From: Clostridiales bacterium UBA1446
GTDB lineage: Bacteria > Bacillota > Clostridia > Oscillospirales > Oscillospiraceae
Assembly (NCBI GenBank): GCA_002329245.1
Contig: DCTG01000184.1
Coordinates: forward strand, 1 to 8,825
Reading direction: 5' to 3'
DNA: 8,825 nt
Positions 8,305 through 8,825 of this stretch are shown piece by piece (positions within the stretch are counted from its first letter, which is position 1; every line of letters begins with the position of its first letter). A program made the position numbers and the translations under genes. The notes under the pieces were generated by a model. It had not been told where the DNA came from. It searched no databases and saw only the letters and a program-made list of their open reading frames with translations.

Positions 8305-8825
8305 CGCATAGAGAAGCCGCCGCCCTGCTTGGCGGGCAAAACAAAATATTAATCCTGACCCACCGCAGGCCTGACGGCGATACCGTCGGTTCCGCCGCAG
8401 GACTTTGCTGCGCGCTGCGTCAGATTGGAAAAACTGCCTTTGTCCTTCCTAATCCGGAGACGGGCACACGATTTCAGCCGTATTTATCTGCTTATCAAGC
8501 CCCCTCCGATTATATTCCGGACTTTGTTGTCAGCGTGGACACCGCAAGCCGCGGAATGCTTTCCATCAACGCCGGATCCTTCGCCGACCGGGTTGATCTG
8601 GCGATCGATCATCATATTTCCCACGAACCGTACGCAAAAGGCATATGCGTGGATGCAAGCTGTGCGGCCTGCGGGGAACTGATTTTGCGGATTGCGACGG
8701 AACTCACGCAGCTAAGCGCCGAAATTGCACTTCCCCTGTACCTTGCCATCTCCACGGATACGGGCTGTTTTCGCTACAGCAACACAACCCCCGAATCCCA
8801 TCTAGCGGCCGCAACGCTGATGAAT
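8301..8825 (+). CDS. nrnA: DHH-family nanoRNase / pAp phosphatase NrnA, 3' partial
   Basis: The frame starts at ATG 8301, overlapping the rbfA stop, and is still open at the window end, giving 175 of an expected 310-330 residues. NrnA degrades 2-5-nt RNAs and dephosphorylates 3'-phosphoadenosine 5'-phosphate, using two manganese ions. The DHH-domain metal ligands are visible in order: THRRPDGDTVGS (20-31, with His21, Asp25 and Asp27), VDTAS with Asp80 (79-83), the DHH triad at 103-105 (AIDHHISH) and STDTGCFRYSNT with Asp153 (151-162). The DHHA1 substrate-binding domain would lie beyond the window. GAGG (8293-8296) precedes the start by four bases. rbfA-nrnA is the standard Firmicutes order, usually followed by truB. 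Other DHH phosphoesterases such as cyclic-dinucleotide hydrolases (GdpP) carry extra N-terminal domains absent here. Confidence 0.92.
   Translation, partial: MTHREAAALLGGQNKILILTHRRPDGDTVGSAAGLCCALRQIGKTAFVLPNPETGTRFQPYLSAYQAPSDYIPDFVVSVDTASRGMLSINAGSFADRVDLAIDHHISHEPYAKGICVDASCAACGELILRIATELTQLSAEIALPLYLAISTDTGCFRYSNTTPESHLAAATLMN

Overview
The window reads as chromosomal DNA of a moderately GC-rich member of the Clostridia, probably Oscillospirales/Ruminococcaceae-like. That placement is inferred from gene order and protein style, not from a marker search. All recognisable genes lie on the + strand and form two blocks.

Block 1 (positions 2-2666) is a polar amino-acid ABC importer: the 3' part of a periplasmic-type solute-binding protein gene, a HisM/GlnP-type permease and a GlnQ-type ATPase. 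It is followed by a 135-residue protein I do not recognise. The binding-protein frame stops roughly 55-65 residues earlier than the family normally does. The 259 bases between it and the permease are rich in perfect inverted repeats and contain no trace of the missing C-terminus. This is the most irregular part of the window.

Block 2 (2667-8825) is the conserved Firmicutes transcription/translation operon rimP-nusA-rnpM(ylxR)-ylxQ-infB-rbfA-nrnA, the last gene cut by the window end. A near-consensus sigma-A promoter (TTGCAT, 17 bp, TATACT) lies upstream. A short leader follows, carrying an intrinsic-terminator hairpin before rimP, which suggests transcription attenuation, plausibly NusA autoregulation. 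The products act together. RimP and RbfA mature the 30S subunit, and IF2 initiates translation. NusA controls elongation, pausing and termination. RnpM and YlxQ are small RNA-binding proteins, and NrnA degrades the shortest RNA fragments and pAp. Two junctions (rnpM/ylxQ and rbfA/nrnA) are ATGA overlaps that imply translational coupling. The gaps on both sides of nusA hold small hairpins sharing a 10-base motif.

I found no tRNA, rRNA, CRISPR array, transposase, phage gene or defence system. Nothing here supports a wholly new biological system. The items most worth a second look are the truncated binding protein with its repeat-rich junction, the rimP leader attenuator, the unknown 135-residue protein and the paired hairpins around nusA.
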